Origin: Rhynchospora pubera
Taxonomy: Eukaryota; Streptophyta; Magnoliopsida; Poales; Cyperaceae
Assembly: GCA_028095005.1 (NCBI GenBank)
Contig: CM051460.1
Span: 160,141,461-160,205,460, forward strand
DNA length: 64,000 nucleotides
Direction of reading: 5' to 3'
Under the pieces are notes generated by a model. That model did not search any database. It had not been told where the DNA came from and saw only the letters and a program-made list of their open reading frames with translations. Shown here piece by piece: positions 30,723-43,367 of this stretch. A program made the translations under genes and the position numbers. Positions within the stretch are counted from its first letter, which is position 1; every line of letters begins with the position of its first letter.

Positions 30723-32508
30723 TGTTACATTCATGAAAATTTTAAAGTTTATATTTCCTGAAAATATTATTTAAAGGTTTTGTTAAGCAAATTTTAGATA
30801 TGGTTAGTGTGAAGATAATTTAATTAAGCATCATTTCATTACATGGTTTGAGTTATTGCACTTGTTATTTGGATTTTCATTCATATGTTGCTTGTGGGTG
30901 CATTTTGGAGTTGTGTAATAAAAAGGCTTTTAGTAAAAAAAAAAAAGGAAAATCCCAACCCACTTTTCCCCACCCGTGCAACAGAGAGGAAAAACCTCTC
31001 TTTTCTCTCTCTCTCTTGTGCACACCCCTCTGCCTTCCTTTTCTCTCTTAATCCCATTTGGTTCCATACAAAATCAACTCAAAACAAAATAGAATAAAAT
31101 CTGAAAAAAATCGGGAAAAATCAGAGATGGTGAGTTGAAGTAGAGATCTATGCATGCAAGTAGTGTCATACAAAATATATTTTACATTTATGCATATCTT
31201 TGCAAGTAGTTGCCTATTACACAAGTAAACAGCTGGAGGAGGTCGAATAAATTAGTGTCGTACAATTTCATTTTATTAAAAAGGATAAAATATATTAATA
31301 CATGCAAAACATACAAAACTAAAGGGGAAAAAATGGATTTATAGGAACTCTGGCCCCGTTCTGCTTCCCTTCCCTCCGCCCTTAAGGTACCTATACATAG
31401 AGTTATTAGCAAAGTACCCATATTATAATACCACGTAAATTAAGAAAGCATTTGAATTTAATTGACATACTTAATGCATGAAGAAACCGACAATCCAAAT
31501 CTTAAAAGAAGATAGGATCAGTGAGTGAATCTAAAGCTACAGCCATTACGGGGCCATTTGGATGGTACGAGAATGAGGAAGAATTGTTTCTTTTTCGGAA
31601 TAGTTTCTTTCTAGAAATAGCTTCTTTCTAAGAACCCAAACAAGTTTGGAATAAGAAGAAAATAGTTTCTTCCAACAATTATATATACATAAGTTCAACA
31701 AAATTCGCAAAATACAAATAGCTAAATGAAATTTTGTGTACTCTTTAATTAGTACTTTATTTAATATTAAAATAATAATTTTTAATAATTTATTTAAATT
31801 AATATTAATTTGTTTATTCCTAACTCACCATTCAAACAATATTTTTTATTTTCGGAATAACACTCTTTCCACTATTCCCAAAGTTACACTCTTTCTAATA
31901 TTTTCTTTCTAAAATTCTTATTTCTTATTCTCATACTATCTAAACTGCCCGTAATGGATGTATGCAGACAGCGAATAGAACAATGAAATATTGGTGGAAG
32001 TGAGAAGTACTTTCTTCCGGTTTTAAAAACCTATTTTAGTCCCACAAGGTCAAACGAACATAAAAAGCAATTCTTATAGATGCGATTATATCCTCCGTGG
32101 CGTCTTCCCGAAGACACCCGTCTCTTGCGTTCCACTAATTAATCATATATAAGCTAAAGCTAGGCTTGCGGTTAGCGTACAAAAATAAATGGGCGGCACT
32201 GTTTTTTTCACCGCTTTGATAATTATTTTCTTTGTTCCAAAATTTTTTATTCGAAATCCGTGAATTTTTTTTTAAATTTTTCTTTCTGTTTGAGATCTAA
32301 TCCTTTCATTTCTTCACCATGAAATAAGCCTTTGTTGTATAAGGACAACTTTTGAATTTCTTTCAAAATATATTTTTATTTTTTTCCGTCCAATCTGTAT
32401 AGTTTTAGCAAAAATTTCAAGTATCGACAAAAATGGGGTATTTTTTAGGCTAAAAACTTGTTGCTTTAGGGATAGATGTAGCTTAGATTTAGGTTTTTGC
32501 TTGGTTTG
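30723..32508. repeat. Array unit 3
   Basis: 1786 bp. Carries the unit-2 variants plus CAGACAGCG near 31966, which is shared with units 4 and 8. Private variants: GCACTTGTTAT near 30859 and CTTGTGCACACC near 31015. Confidence 0.9.
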
Positions 32509-34297
32509 TGTTACATTCATGAAAATTTTAAAGTTTATATTTCCTGAAAATATTATTTAAAGGTTTTGTTAAGCAAATTTTAGATATGGTTAGTGTGAAG
32601 ATAATTTAATTAAGCATCATTTCATTACATGGTTTGAGTTATTGCACATGTTATTTGGATTTTCATTCATATGTTGCTTGTGGGTGCATTTTGGAGTTGT
32701 GTAATAAAAAGGCTTTTAGTAAAAAAAAAAAAAAAGGAAAATCCCAACCCACTTTTCCCCACCCGTGCAACAGAGAGGAAAAACCTCTCTTTTCTCTCTC
32801 TCTCTTGCGCACACCCCTCTGCCTTCCTTTTCTCTCTTAATCCCATTTGGTTCCATACAAAATCAACTCAAAACAAAATAGAATAAAATCTGAAAAAAAT
32901 CGGGAAAAATCAGAAATGGTGAGTTGAAGTAGAGATCTATGCATGCAAGTAGTGTCATACAAAATATATTTTACATTTGTGCATATCTTTGCAAGTAGTT
33001 GCCTATTACACAAGTAAACAGCTGGAGGAGGTCGAATAAATTAGTGTCGTACAATTTCATTTTATTAAAAAGGATAAAATATATTAATACATGCAAAACT
33101 TACAAAACTAAAGGGGAAAAAATGGATTTATAGGAACTCTGGCCCCGTTCTGCTTCCCTTCCCTCCGCCCTTAAGGTACCTATACATAGAGTTATTAGCG
33201 AAGTACCCATATTATAATACCACGTAAATTAAGAAAGCATTTGAATTTAATTGACATACTTAATGCATGAAGAAACCGATAATCCAAATCTTAAAAGAAG
33301 ATAGGATCAGTGAGTGAATCTAAAGCTACAGCCATTACGGGGCCATTTGGATGGTACGGGAATGAGGAAGAATTGTTTCTTTTTAGGAATAGTTTCTTTC
33401 TAGAAATAGCTTCTTTCTAAGCATCCAAACAAGTTAGGAATAAGAAGAAAATAGTTTCTTCCAACAATTATATATACATAAGTTCAACAAAATTCGCTAA
33501 ATACTAATAGCTAAATGAAATTTTGTGTACTCTTTAATTAGTACTTTATTTAATATTAAAATAATAATTTTTAATAATTTATTTAAATTAATATTAATTT
33601 GTTTATTCCTAACTCACCATTCAAACAATATTTTTTATTTTCGGAATAACACTCTTTCCACTATTCCCAAAGTTACACTCTTTCTAATATTTTCTTTCTA
33701 AAATTCTTATTTCTTATTCTCATACTATCTAAACTGCCCGTAATGGATGTATGCAGACAGCGAATAGAACAATGAAATATTGGTGGAAGTGAGAAGTACT
33801 TTCTTCCGGTTTTAAAAACCTATTTTAGTCCCACAAGGTCAAACGAACATAAAAAGCAACTCTTATAGATGCGATTATATCCTCCGTGGCGTCTTCCCGA
33901 AGACACCCGTCTCTTGCGTTCCACTAGTTAATCATATATAAGCTAAAGCTAGGCTTGCGGTTAGCGTACAAAAATAAATGGGCGGCACTGTTTTTTTCAC
34001 CGCTTTGATAATTATTTTCTTTGTTCCAAAATTTTTTATTCGAAATCCGTGAATTTTTTTTAAAATTTTTCTTTCTGTTTGAGATCTAATCCTTTCATTT
34101 CTTCACCATGTAATAAGCCTTTGTTGTATAAGGACAACTTTTGAATTTCTTTCAAAATATATTTTTATTTTTTTCCGTCCAATCTGTATAGTTTTAGCAA
34201 AAATTTCAAGTATCGACAAAAATGGGGTATTTTTTAGGCTAAAAACTTGTTGCTTTAGGGATAGATGTAGCTTAGATTTAGGTTTTTGCTTGGTTTG
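32509..34297. repeat. Array unit 4
   Basis: 1789 bp. Has CAGACAGCG near 33755 but not the unit-2/3 variants. Private variants: CATTTGTGCATA near 32974, CACTAGTTAATC near 33922, CACCATGTAATA near 34105. Confidence 0.9.
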
Positions 34298-35258
34298 TGT
34301 TACATTCATGAAAATTTTAAAGTTTATATTTCCTGAAAATATTATTTAAAGGTTTTGTTAAGCAAATTTTAGATATGGTTAGTGTGAAGATAATTTAATT
34401 AAGCATCATTTCATTACATGGTTTGAGTTATTGCACATGTTATTTGGATTTTCATTCATATGTTGCTTGTGGGTGCATTTTGGAGTTGTGTAATAAAAAG
34501 GCTTTTAGTAAAAAAAAAAAGGAAAATCCCAACCCACTTTTCCCCACCCGTGCAACAGAGAGGAAAAACCTCTCTTTTCTCTCTCTCTCTTGCGCACACC
34601 CCTCTGCCTTCCTTTTTTCTCTTAATCCCATTTGGTTCCATACAAAATCAACTCAAAACAAAATAGAATAAAATCTGAAAAAAATCGGGAAAAATCAGAA
34701 ATGGTGAGTTGAAGTAGAGATCTATGCATGCAAGTAGTGTCATACAAAATATATTTTACATTTATGCATATCTTTGCAAGTAGTTGCCTATTACACAAGT
34801 AAACAGCTGGAGGAGGTCGAATAAATTAGTGTCGTACAATTTCATTTTATTAAAAAGGATAAAATATTCTAATACATGCAAAACTTACAAAACTAAAGGG
34901 GAAAAAAATGGATTTATAGGAACTCTGGCCCCGTTCTGCTTCCCTTCCCTCCGCCCTTAAGGTACCTATACATAGAGTTATTAGCGAAGTACCCATATTA
35001 TAATACCACGTAAATTAAGAAAGCATTTGAATTTAATTGACATACTTAATGCATGAAGAAACCGATAATCCAAATCTTAAAAGAAGATAGGATCAGTGAG
35101 TGAATCTAAAGCTACAGCCATTACGGGGCCATTTGGATGGTACGGGAATGAGGAAGAATTGTTTCTTTTTAGGAATAGTTTCTTTCTAGAAATAGCTTCT
35201 TTCTAAGCATCCAAACAAGTTAGGAATAAGAAGAAAATAGTTTCTTCCAACAATTATA

Positions 35259-37014
35259 TGTTAGAGATATGTCCTAGAAGCCAATCTTTTTGGCTACTTC
35301 TATGGTTTTATGTTATGGATGATTTTATATCATTTGTTCCTTGATTTATGTGTTGACAGTTTATTCAGGTTGAGGATCTGAATTATAGATCACTGTGATT
35401 CATTTAGTAGTAAATGACAACAATAAATCTAAAGCGTCCATAATCTTGATAATTAACAAGGAACATTAATTATCAATAAGATTAGTATGCAAGTTAAGTG
35501 TTGATTAAGTTCTATAAATCAAAGGTTAAGAGTAACCAACTTAATTGCATATGTTTATGTTATTTGAACATAGTACAGGACATGACCCAACGAAATAAAT
35601 ATATGGATTGTGTTTTGGTGTCATTATTTATTTCGTTATGATTTTGATTCTAAGTTTGAGATATTTATCTTTTCCACATGAGGATAGGTTCAATAAATAT
35701 CGTCTACCGCTGATTCCCGATAAGGGCTGCTATACGGACGTTATTTATGTTCTCTTGAATTGTGCGGGGAAAAGCTAAATAGTCAAGAAAACCGTATGTC
35801 CCTCATTAATTCACTTAGTGAGTGACGATATCTGTTTGGGCCCCTTGATGGAGATAGATTGTTTGCTAGCAACTGATACAATTATCTCTAGATCAAGAAA
35901 CGTATAATCTGCAAGAATGACACATTCCTATCTTGGATTATACGATGATATCGTGAGGCATAGGAATCAAAATAGAGATATATTATTATTCTCTTATGCA
36001 GGATTGAAATATTGTAGCTGTACACTATTTATGCGAATTGGGAATCATAACGTGTTGCTAGATACCGCTTATGATTATTGGATTTAAATAGCGATTTAAC
36101 TCCATGTCCAACGTAGCATAAATCCTCAAAGGGTCACACAGAATTGGTGTTTTAACCATGCTTGCATTATTTATTTATTTGCAATAATTGGTATTGCAAA
36201 ATATGATGAGTTGATTAATTAATTAAATAGCGTTGTAGACCGTTATAATTAATTAAATCAAAGGGATCATATAGAAATAAATTAATGCATTATCTAATCC
36301 CTAAATAATTATTATTAAGTTAATAATTATTTATTTTAACACATGTGCATTTTATAGGGCTTTAATTAAATAATTAATTAAAGGCCCAATAGGGATCCAA
36401 ATTGAGAGCAACAAGAGAGGCCATTTAATGAATGATTAAGTGGACCCATGAGGCAATGCAATTGGCCCATAAAGGCCCTCTTTGTGGCCGGCCAAGCAAG
36501 GTGGTAGGTGGGGTGGCAATTTGGTAAATAGTTAGTGTGAGGTAGGTAGGGTTTGCACTCTATATAAGGATGTGGATGGTTGCAAATCCCCCTCTCTCTC
36601 TCCCACTAACCTAGCCGCCCCCCTTCCCTTGTGCGCCTCCCTCTCTCCCATCTCTCCCTATTGCTCATGTGTTGAGCCCTCCATTCTTCCACAAATAACT
36701 TGTTGATTTGCTAGAAGAATTGAGAAAGCTAGGGATTAGGCATCTCCTCCAAGTTACTAGCATAACTTGTAGAGGATTTGGTTAATACCAAGTGGACTCG
36801 AGGCGATACGACAAGGAGGCGCGAGCTAGACGTGAGCACAACCACCTACAACCTAGCCGGTTCGAGCCTCTTGATTACTAGCTCAAGAGAGGTATACCTT
36901 GAACCTTTCTCTCTTGTGTGAATGGCTTAGTGCAAGATCCATGTTTGTGCATGATTGTTTATGGATAATTAGTAGTATTTAATCATAAAATGAAAATTAT
37001 GCACTTAACTAACA
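35259..37014 (+). repeat. Copia 5' LTR
   Basis: 1756 bp from TGTTAGAGATATG to TTAACTAACA. It contains a TATA box in CTCTATATAAGG at 36561-36567, about 30 bp before a CT-rich stretch that would hold the transcription start. Confidence 0.95.
36561..36567 (+). promoter_or_regulatory. TATA box of copia 5' LTR
   Basis: TATATAA in a canonical plant context (CACTCTATATAAGG), with a pyrimidine-rich region beginning about 25 bp downstream. The identical copy in the 3' LTR is at 44670-44676. Confidence 0.65.
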
Positions 37015-39091
37015 GTGGTATCAGAGCACATGGTCGTACTTAAGCTATTTTGACACTTAATTAAGAGAAATTGGCTAATTAATGGATTAGTAGAGATGAT
37101 GCGTTTGTTTGCTGTCTGGAAATGGTATTTTCTGTGTTGTTTCGCGTTTTTCGCTTTGATAAGTTCTCTGGAAGTTTTTTCCATCTACATGAAAGTTGTA
37201 GATCTGTGGATTGTGATTCTTTTAGCGTTGGATTCACATTTTTCTGAATTAGTATAGATTTACTGTGAATAAAATGGCGACAGTGCGCAGAACCAGTTTC
37301 TGCTTGCACTGTCCTGTTTGAATGGCTTGAAAGATTTATATTTTGAATATAAGTACCAGTGTTCTATGGCTAGATTTAAAGAGGACTTGAAGCTCTTTCT
37401 GAGCATGTAAAATTTGTTGCATGGCTCAGATCAATTTGTGGGTTTTCAAGTATGAAAAGGAAGAACTTGTCAGATCCAGTTTGTTGAGCAAATCGATTGT
37501 TCTAATAAACTGTACCAACTGAGAACTCCTTTAAAAATTCTGTTTAAATGGAGTTGTTCTATTTTGAGTTAGGATTCCAAGAAAATTAGTTTCATAATTT
37601 TTCGTGGAGATTTGGACCTTCAACTAGGCTAGAACTTTTCGATCGACAGTCTGTTCCAGTACAGAATTTGTTGGTTGTTTAGTTTGTAACCCGAACTTTT
37701 TGAACTAAACTTGGTGGTTTTCTTTTCATGATTAGTTAGGCTATAGAATAAACTAGTTTTTCTATGTATATTGTATATATAAAAACTAATTAGAAGGTGG
37801 TCTAACAGACCAAATGGTTGAGAGGATAATCTGAAAATCTCATAACGGTGTTTCGTGCACTTGTAAGAGATTTGTCATTTTTGATTCTCCCAGATGGTGT
37901 AAGATCTCCTCTTGGAATTTTAACTGGTAATCACAACTATGATAAGGAGCTTAAGTAATTTATTTGAGAATTTTTGGAGACCTAAAACCTTTGCTTTTAT
38001 TGGATTCCATTAGTTACGTTTTTTAATAAATTACTGTTTTTCTAAATATTCAAACTAGTTGAAATTAATTAGAAAACTCCTTGTTTGATCTCCTTTCTGT
38101 TATGGGATGTTGAAAGAACTTTCTAAATGAATTTAAACAAGTTTTGTTGTTTAAAATTGAGGATTTGTACACGGAATTTACTTATGGCAAACGATACGCA
38201 AAGATGCTTGAAAATCGTTAATTGGAAACAAAGTTCTTGTATGTGCTAACTTTGTTTTGTAGGTGGATAGTGGGTTTAGTATGGCTCAAGACTCAATGCC
38301 TTGTGGTTGTAATGAATGCATGTGTGAATGTTTGTAATGCGGCCTTTGGTGCCATTAATTAATTAATTTGTTGATTAATTTTTGATGTAACTTGTGAGGC
38401 TTGCATGCCCCTAAGGTTAGGATGGGAATAGGATGTTTTCACATGTATTTTGCACCTTTATTTTATATAGGATTTAGATCCTTATAGAATTTAGTGGGAG
38501 GGCAAGAATTAGATTAGTTTTGCTCCATGGACGATGTGGCGAAACTAATGCAAGCGGGAGCCATACAAACCCACAACTATGAGATGCTTATGTGATTACT
38601 TTTGTTAGGTTAGGTATGGGTGTATGCTTACACGACCACCAAACAAAGTGTCATATGAATTGTTTGTCCCAAACGAAAACGAATAAGTTGAATCGCCCTC
38701 CTTCTCTCTATCCCCTTCACGCCGATTGTCACTCATGGCGCGGTCCGCCCAAGCGGACGTCATGATTGCCAATTCGGTAGTCGGGGTGCAAATAGCTAAG
38801 ATTTGCAAGGAGCAAATAGTGAGAAGTGACTTTTTCGATGGACCCAACTAGAGTTTGGACATCGGGGCGAAGTTCGCTCATGCGAACCAAGAGTCATAGT
38901 AAGATGATTGGTTGGAGAACCTACCTTATCTAATCATTTTGGATGACGTGCCATAGCAGGTCCATTTTGATGAAAATAGGGGTCTTGGAAATCACTATAC
39001 TTAGGGACTTTTAAAAGTGTAGTGAAAGTTTTACTTTTGTTAAAACTAAAAACATAAAACTAATTGACCTTTAATTCGATAATTGTTGTAG
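37015..39091 (+). other. Copia PBS and long untranslated leader
   Basis: TGGTATCAGAGC (37016-37027) is the initiator tRNA-Met primer site, two bases inside the LTR. The following 2.06 kb has no ORF with recognisable content. A leader of this length is known in Angela/BARE-type copia elements, where it carries packaging and translation signals. Short ORFs here (for example on the minus strand at 37079 and 38605) look accidental. Confidence 0.75.
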
Positions 39092-42000
39092 ATGTCTTCC
39101 TCCTCTTTAACGCTTCGTTCTCTTCTTGAGAAAGAGAAACTCGCCTTTAACGGTGCTAATTTCTTGGATTGGCACCGCAACCTAAGGCTTGCCTTTAGGT
39201 TTGAAAAAAGGGAGTACCTCCTCTCCACTCCGATTCCCTCTGCTCCTAAGGACACCGATCCAAAGGATAAGCAAGAGGAATATGAGAAGCACGTCAATGA
39301 CGACATGGAGATGTCGGTCTTGATGGTTGCGGTCATGGAATCGGAACTCCAAAAGGAGTTCATCGATAGTGGATATGGAGTGTTTGAGATGATCACTCGT
39401 CTCAAGAACATGTTCCAAACCAAGGCCCGCACCGAAAGGGCCCGTCTCATCAAGGCCGTCGCCAACACTCGCTTGGCGGAGGGTCATGAAGTCGGGCCAC
39501 ACGTCATGAAGATGGCGGGGTTGTTTCGGCAGCTCGAAAAGCTTGATACGCCCTTTCCTACGGGTGCGATTCAAGATTTCATTCTCAACTCCCTCCCTCC
39601 AAGCTTCACCGGTTTTGTTGTGAACTACCGGATGAATGGCATGGACAAGAGCATGGATGATCTCCAAAACATGCTCGTTGAGACGGAGGATAGTCTCAAG
39701 AAGGAGAAGGGCCCAAAGGATGTTCTTGCCGTGAGTGACAAGAGCAAAAATATCAAGAAGCGAGGCCGTAAAGCCAAGAAGGGCAAAGGCCCGGTGACGC
39801 CCCAAGGTTCGGCCAAGGGTGCTCCCGTGGGTTCCAAGAAGAAGAAGAACCCGGCCACTCCCGAGACCGTTTGCTACTACTGTAGCAACAAGGGTCATTG
39901 GAGGAGAAACTGCCCCAAGTACCTTGCCGACAAGAAGGCGGGAACCGTCCAACCTTCTTCTTCAGGTATATTTGTCATCGAAACCCTTCTCGCTACCTCT
40001 AACACCGATTGGGTATTCGATACCGGTTCGTGTGCTCACATTTGTCGAAATGTGCAGGTCCTAAAGAATAGGAGGCGGCTCGAGAAAGGTGAAGTTCAAC
40101 TCCGCGTCGGGAATGGCACGTGCATCTCCGCTATGGCCATTGGGAGCGTGGATTTAACTTTACCTTCCGGTTTTGTGTTGGAACTAAAGGATGTATTTTT
40201 AGTTCCCTCTATCACTCGAAACATTATCTCTATCTCTTGTTTGGACATGGATGGTTTTGATGTTGTAATAAAGAACAAGTTGTTGACCTTGTTTCGAAAT
40301 GAAGTTCGTTTTTGTGATGCGCATTTATTGAATGGTCTTTATTTGCTTGATTCTAGCGGACTTATCTTGAGTGTTGAGAATGACAATAGGAAACGTAAGA
40401 TTTCACATGAGAATGCAACTTTGATGTGGCATTGCCGCTTAGGTCATATCAATGAGAAACGCATCAAGAGATTACAAACCGTTGGTCTCTTGGATCAATT
40501 CGCTTTCGAACCAATTGACACATGCGAATCTTGTTTGATGGGAAAGATGACCAAAGCGCCTTTTCCTAACAAAGGGACAAGGGCAAATGACTTGTTAGAC
40601 CTTGTACATACCGATGTATGTGGGCCTATGAGCATTTGTGCGCGTGGTGGTTATTCATACTTCATCACATTCACCGATGACCATAGTAGATACGGGTATA
40701 TCTACTTGATGCGTCACAAATCCGAATCCTTTGACAAGTTCAAAGAATTTAAGAATGAAGTTGAGAACCAACTTGGTCGAAAGATCAAGGTCTTACGATC
40801 CGATCGAGGTGGTGAGTACTTGAGCCATGAGTTTGGCAACTATCTAAAGGAGTGTGGAATCGTTCCACAACTCACTCCACCCGGAACACCACAATGGAAT
40901 GGAGTATCCGAAAGGAGGAATCGAACTTTGCTTGACATGGTTCGATCAATGATGAGCCAAGCCGATTTGCCTATGTCCTTTTGGGGATACGCCCTTGAAA
41001 CCGCAACTTTTACATTAAACCGTGTTCCATCAAAGTCCGTTGAGAAGACGCCCTATGAGCTTTGGTTTAAGAAGAAACCAAGCATGTCGTTTCTCAAGAT
41101 TTGGGGTTGTGAAGCTTATGTGAAAAGGCTAGTGAGCGATAAGCTTGGACCCAAATCGGACAAATGTCATTTCGTAGGATACCCTAAGGAAACAAAGGGT
41201 TACTACTTCTATAACCGCAACGAGAACAAGATAGTTGTTGCTCGTTATGGTGTGTTCTTGGAGAAGGAGTTTCTCTCAAGAAGAAGTAGTGGGAGCAACG
41301 TGGTGATTGAAGAAATTCAAGAACCGCAACAACAAAGCATGCCTCAAGTAGGCAATGTGGTTGTTCCCAATGTGGTGCCAAATGAGGTTGCACAAAATGT
41401 GGATGCACCGAATGAGGTTGTAGCCGAACCCATTCCACAAGTTGTTGTGGAAGAAGAGGTTCACGAACAAGCTCCCTCAAATGAAAACTCAAACATATCG
41501 CGAGTCGATGATGTTGAGGAGGCACCTTCACTTGAAGTTCAAGAACAAAGTCCACAAACCGTTGTGGAACAAGTTCAAGAACCTCAAACTTCTACCCTAC
41601 GAAGATCGGCAAGGCCAAGTCGTCCACCTATAAGATATTTAGGTTTGCACGACGTTCTCGTTATGGAGAACGATGAGCCTTTGACCGTTGATGACATGAG
41701 AAAGAAAACCGACTCCAAGGAATGGCTAAAAGCCATGGAATCCGAAATGCAATCCATGTATGACAACAAGGTATGGACCTTGGTTGACCTTCCCAACGGA
41801 GTAAAACCCGTTGAGAACAAGTGGATCTTTAAGAGAAAGGTCGACATGGATGGCAACTTGACCATTTACAAAGCACGACTTGTAGCGAAAGGTTACAAGC
41901 AAATTCATGGTATTGACTATGAAGAAACCTTCTCGCCCGTCGTCATGTTCAAGTCAATTCGGATCATGTTAGCAATTGCCGCATTCTATGATTATGAGAT

Positions 42001-43255
42001 TTGGCAAATGGATGTCAAAACCGTCTTCCTAAATGGAAATTTGGAAGAGGATGTGTACATGACACAACCCGAGTGTTTTGTGGATCCAAAGAATGCTAAC
42101 AAAGTATGCAAGCTTCAACGATCCATTTATGGATTGAAGCAAGCATCAAGGAGTTGGAACAAGCGCTTTGATGAGGAAGTCAAGAAATTGAACTTCTCTC
42201 AAAGTGAAAAGGAACCTTGTGTCTACAAGAGGTTTAGTGGGAGCGTGGTTGTGTTTCTTGTTCTATATGTTGACGATATACTCTTGATCGGGAATGATAT
42301 TCCCGAATTGAATGCAGTCAAGGATTCATTGAAGAAAGTGTTCTCAATGAAAGACTTGGGCGAGGCCGCCTACATCCTAGGAATCAAGATCTATAGAGAT
42401 AGATCAAAGAGGATGTTAGGTTTGAGCCAAGATGCATATATTGACAAGGTGTTGCAAAAACACAACATGGCGAATTCCAAGAAGGGATTCTTGCCTATGT
42501 CACATGGCATTTACTTGAGCAAGACTCAAGGTCCGACAACGGAGACAGATCGGGAGTACATGAAGCGATTCAAGTATCCATCTGTAGTCGGATCGATTAT
42601 GTATGCCATGCTATGCACTCGCCCCGATGTGGCACATCCGATTAGCGTGACTAGTCGATACCAAGCCAACCCGGGCATGGCACATTGGACCGCAGTCAAG
42701 AATATCCTCAAGTATCTCAAGAGAACCAAGGAGAGCATTCTCGTTTACGGTGGAGACCAAGAGCTCGTTGTAACTGGTTACACCGATGCTAGTTTCCAAA
42801 CCGATCGAGATGACTCCAAATCACAGTCCGGTTTTGTATTTCTGCTTAATGGTGGTGCCGTAAGTTGGAAGAGTTCCAAGCAAGATACTACGGCCGATTC
42901 CGTCACCGAAGCGGAATACTTAGCGGCTGGTGAAGCAGCAAAAGAGGCCGTATGGATCAAGGAGTTCTTGACCGAGCTAGAGGTGGTTCCAAGCATCTCG
43001 GGTCCAGTGGATATCTACTGCGACAATACGGGAGCCATAGCTCAGTCCAAGGAGCCTAGGTCTCACCAGAAGACTAGGCACATTCTACGACGATTCCATC
43101 TCATCCGTCAGTTGGTCAATGACGGATGGGTCAAGGTCAAGAAGGTGGACGGTGCCGCGAACACAGCGGACCCTCTGACAAAGCCTTTGTCTCGAGCCGC
43201 GCATGAGTTGCATGTTGCATCCATGGGGATTAGGCGTATGCCTGATTGGCTTTGA
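39092..43255 (+). CDS. Copia gag-pol polyprotein, intact
   Basis: 1387 codons without stop or frameshift. Gag occupies about residues 1-255, followed by a Lys-rich tract and a zinc knuckle (C261, C264, H269, C274). Aspartic protease has DTG at 310-312. Integrase follows: GAG-pre-integrase motif with H447 and H452, C478 and C481, and DDE residues D508, D571, E607 with D-35-E spacing. A Val/Pro/Glu-rich linker runs about 735-835. Reverse transcriptase begins near 870, with the conserved D974 (QMDVKTVF, where Ala is usual in place of the Val) and YVDD at 1059-1062. RNase H has D1232 (YTDAS), E1275 and D1311. The order PR-INT-RT-RH is diagnostic of Ty1/copia. Several antisense ORFs, the longest 256 codons at 39182-39952, are shadows of this frame. 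Confidence 0.97.
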   Translation: MSSSSLTLRSLLEKEKLAFNGANFLDWHRNLRLAFRFEKREYLLSTPIPSAPKDTDPKDKQEEYEKHVNDDMEMSVLMVAVMESELQKEFIDSGYGVFEMITRLKNMFQTKARTERARLIKAVANTRLAEGHEVGPHVMKMAGLFRQLEKLDTPFPTGAIQDFILNSLPPSFTGFVVNYRMNGMDKSMDDLQNMLVETEDSLKKEKGPKDVLAVSDKSKNIKKRGRKAKKGKGPVTPQGSAKGAPVGSKKKKNPATPETVCYYCSNKGHWRRNCPKYLADKKAGTVQPSSSGIFVIETLLATSNTDWVFDTGSCAHICRNVQVLKNRRRLEKGEVQLRVGNGTCISAMAIGSVDLTLPSGFVLELKDVFLVPSITRNIISISCLDMDGFDVVIKNKLLTLFRNEVRFCDAHLLNGLYLLDSSGLILSVENDNRKRKISHENATLMWHCRLGHINEKRIKRLQTVGLLDQFAFEPIDTCESCLMGKMTKAPFPNKGTRANDLLDLVHTDVCGPMSICARGGYSYFITFTDDHSRYGYIYLMRHKSESFDKFKEFKNEVENQLGRKIKVLRSDRGGEYLSHEFGNYLKECGIVPQLTPPGTPQWNGVSERRNRTLLDMVRSMMSQADLPMSFWGYALETATFTLNRVPSKSVEKTPYELWFKKKPSMSFLKIWGCEAYVKRLVSDKLGPKSDKCHFVGYPKETKGYYFYNRNENKIVVARYGVFLEKEFLSRRSSGSNVVIEEIQEPQQQSMPQVGNVVVPNVVPNEVAQNVDAPNEVVAEPIPQVVVEEEVHEQAPSNENSNISRVDDVEEAPSLEVQEQSPQTVVEQVQEPQTSTLRRSARPSRPPIRYLGLHDVLVMENDEPLTVDDMRKKTDSKEWLKAMESEMQSMYDNKVWTLVDLPNGVKPVENKWIFKRKVDMDGNLTIYKARLVAKGYKQIHGIDYEETFSPVVMFKSIRIMLAIAAFYDYEIWQMDVKTVFLNGNLEEDVYMTQPECFVDPKNANKVCKLQRSIYGLKQASRSWNKRFDEEVKKLNFSQSEKEPCVYKRFSGSVVVFLVLYVDDILLIGNDIPELNAVKDSLKKVFSMKDLGEAAYILGIKIYRDRSKRMLGLSQDAYIDKVLQKHNMANSKKGFLPMSHGIYLSKTQGPTTETDREYMKRFKYPSVVGSIMYAMLCTRPDVAHPISVTSRYQANPGMAHWTAVKNILKYLKRTKESILVYGGDQELVVTGYTDASFQTDRDDSKSQSGFVFLLNGGAVSWKSSKQDTTADSVTEAEYLAAGEAAKEAVWIKEFLTELEVVPSISGPVDIYCDNTGAIAQSKEPRSHQKTRHILRRFHLIRQLVNDGWVKVKKVDGAANTADPLTKPLSRAAHELHVASMGIRRMPDWL

Positions 43256-43354
43256 GTTGTATCTTTTATTTAGGCGTTAGTATGAGATATGTATATTTGG
43301 ATATTACATTGAGTACTATACACTGGCTAGAAGTCACTGTTGATTGACTCTAGG

Positions 43355-43367
43355 CCAAGTGGGAGAT
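43355..43367 (+). promoter_or_regulatory. Copia polypurine tract
   Basis: Purine-rich AAGTGGGAGAT directly before the 3' LTR start TGTTAGAG; primer for plus-strand DNA. Confidence 0.8.

Noticed and set aside
27146..34297. Tandem array as a simple assembly artefact
   Set aside because: Units differ by private substitutions and two units carry distinct insertions with clean TSDs, so they are not one sequence repeated by error; copy number still needs long reads.
37016..37027. Possible tRNA gene
   Set aside because: TGGTATCAGAGC is only the primer binding site complementary to tRNA-Met; no tRNA cloverleaf surrounds it.
39182..39952. 256-codon minus-strand ORF
   Set aside because: Lies wholly antisense to the intact copia gag-pol frame and has no motifs; a shadow ORF.
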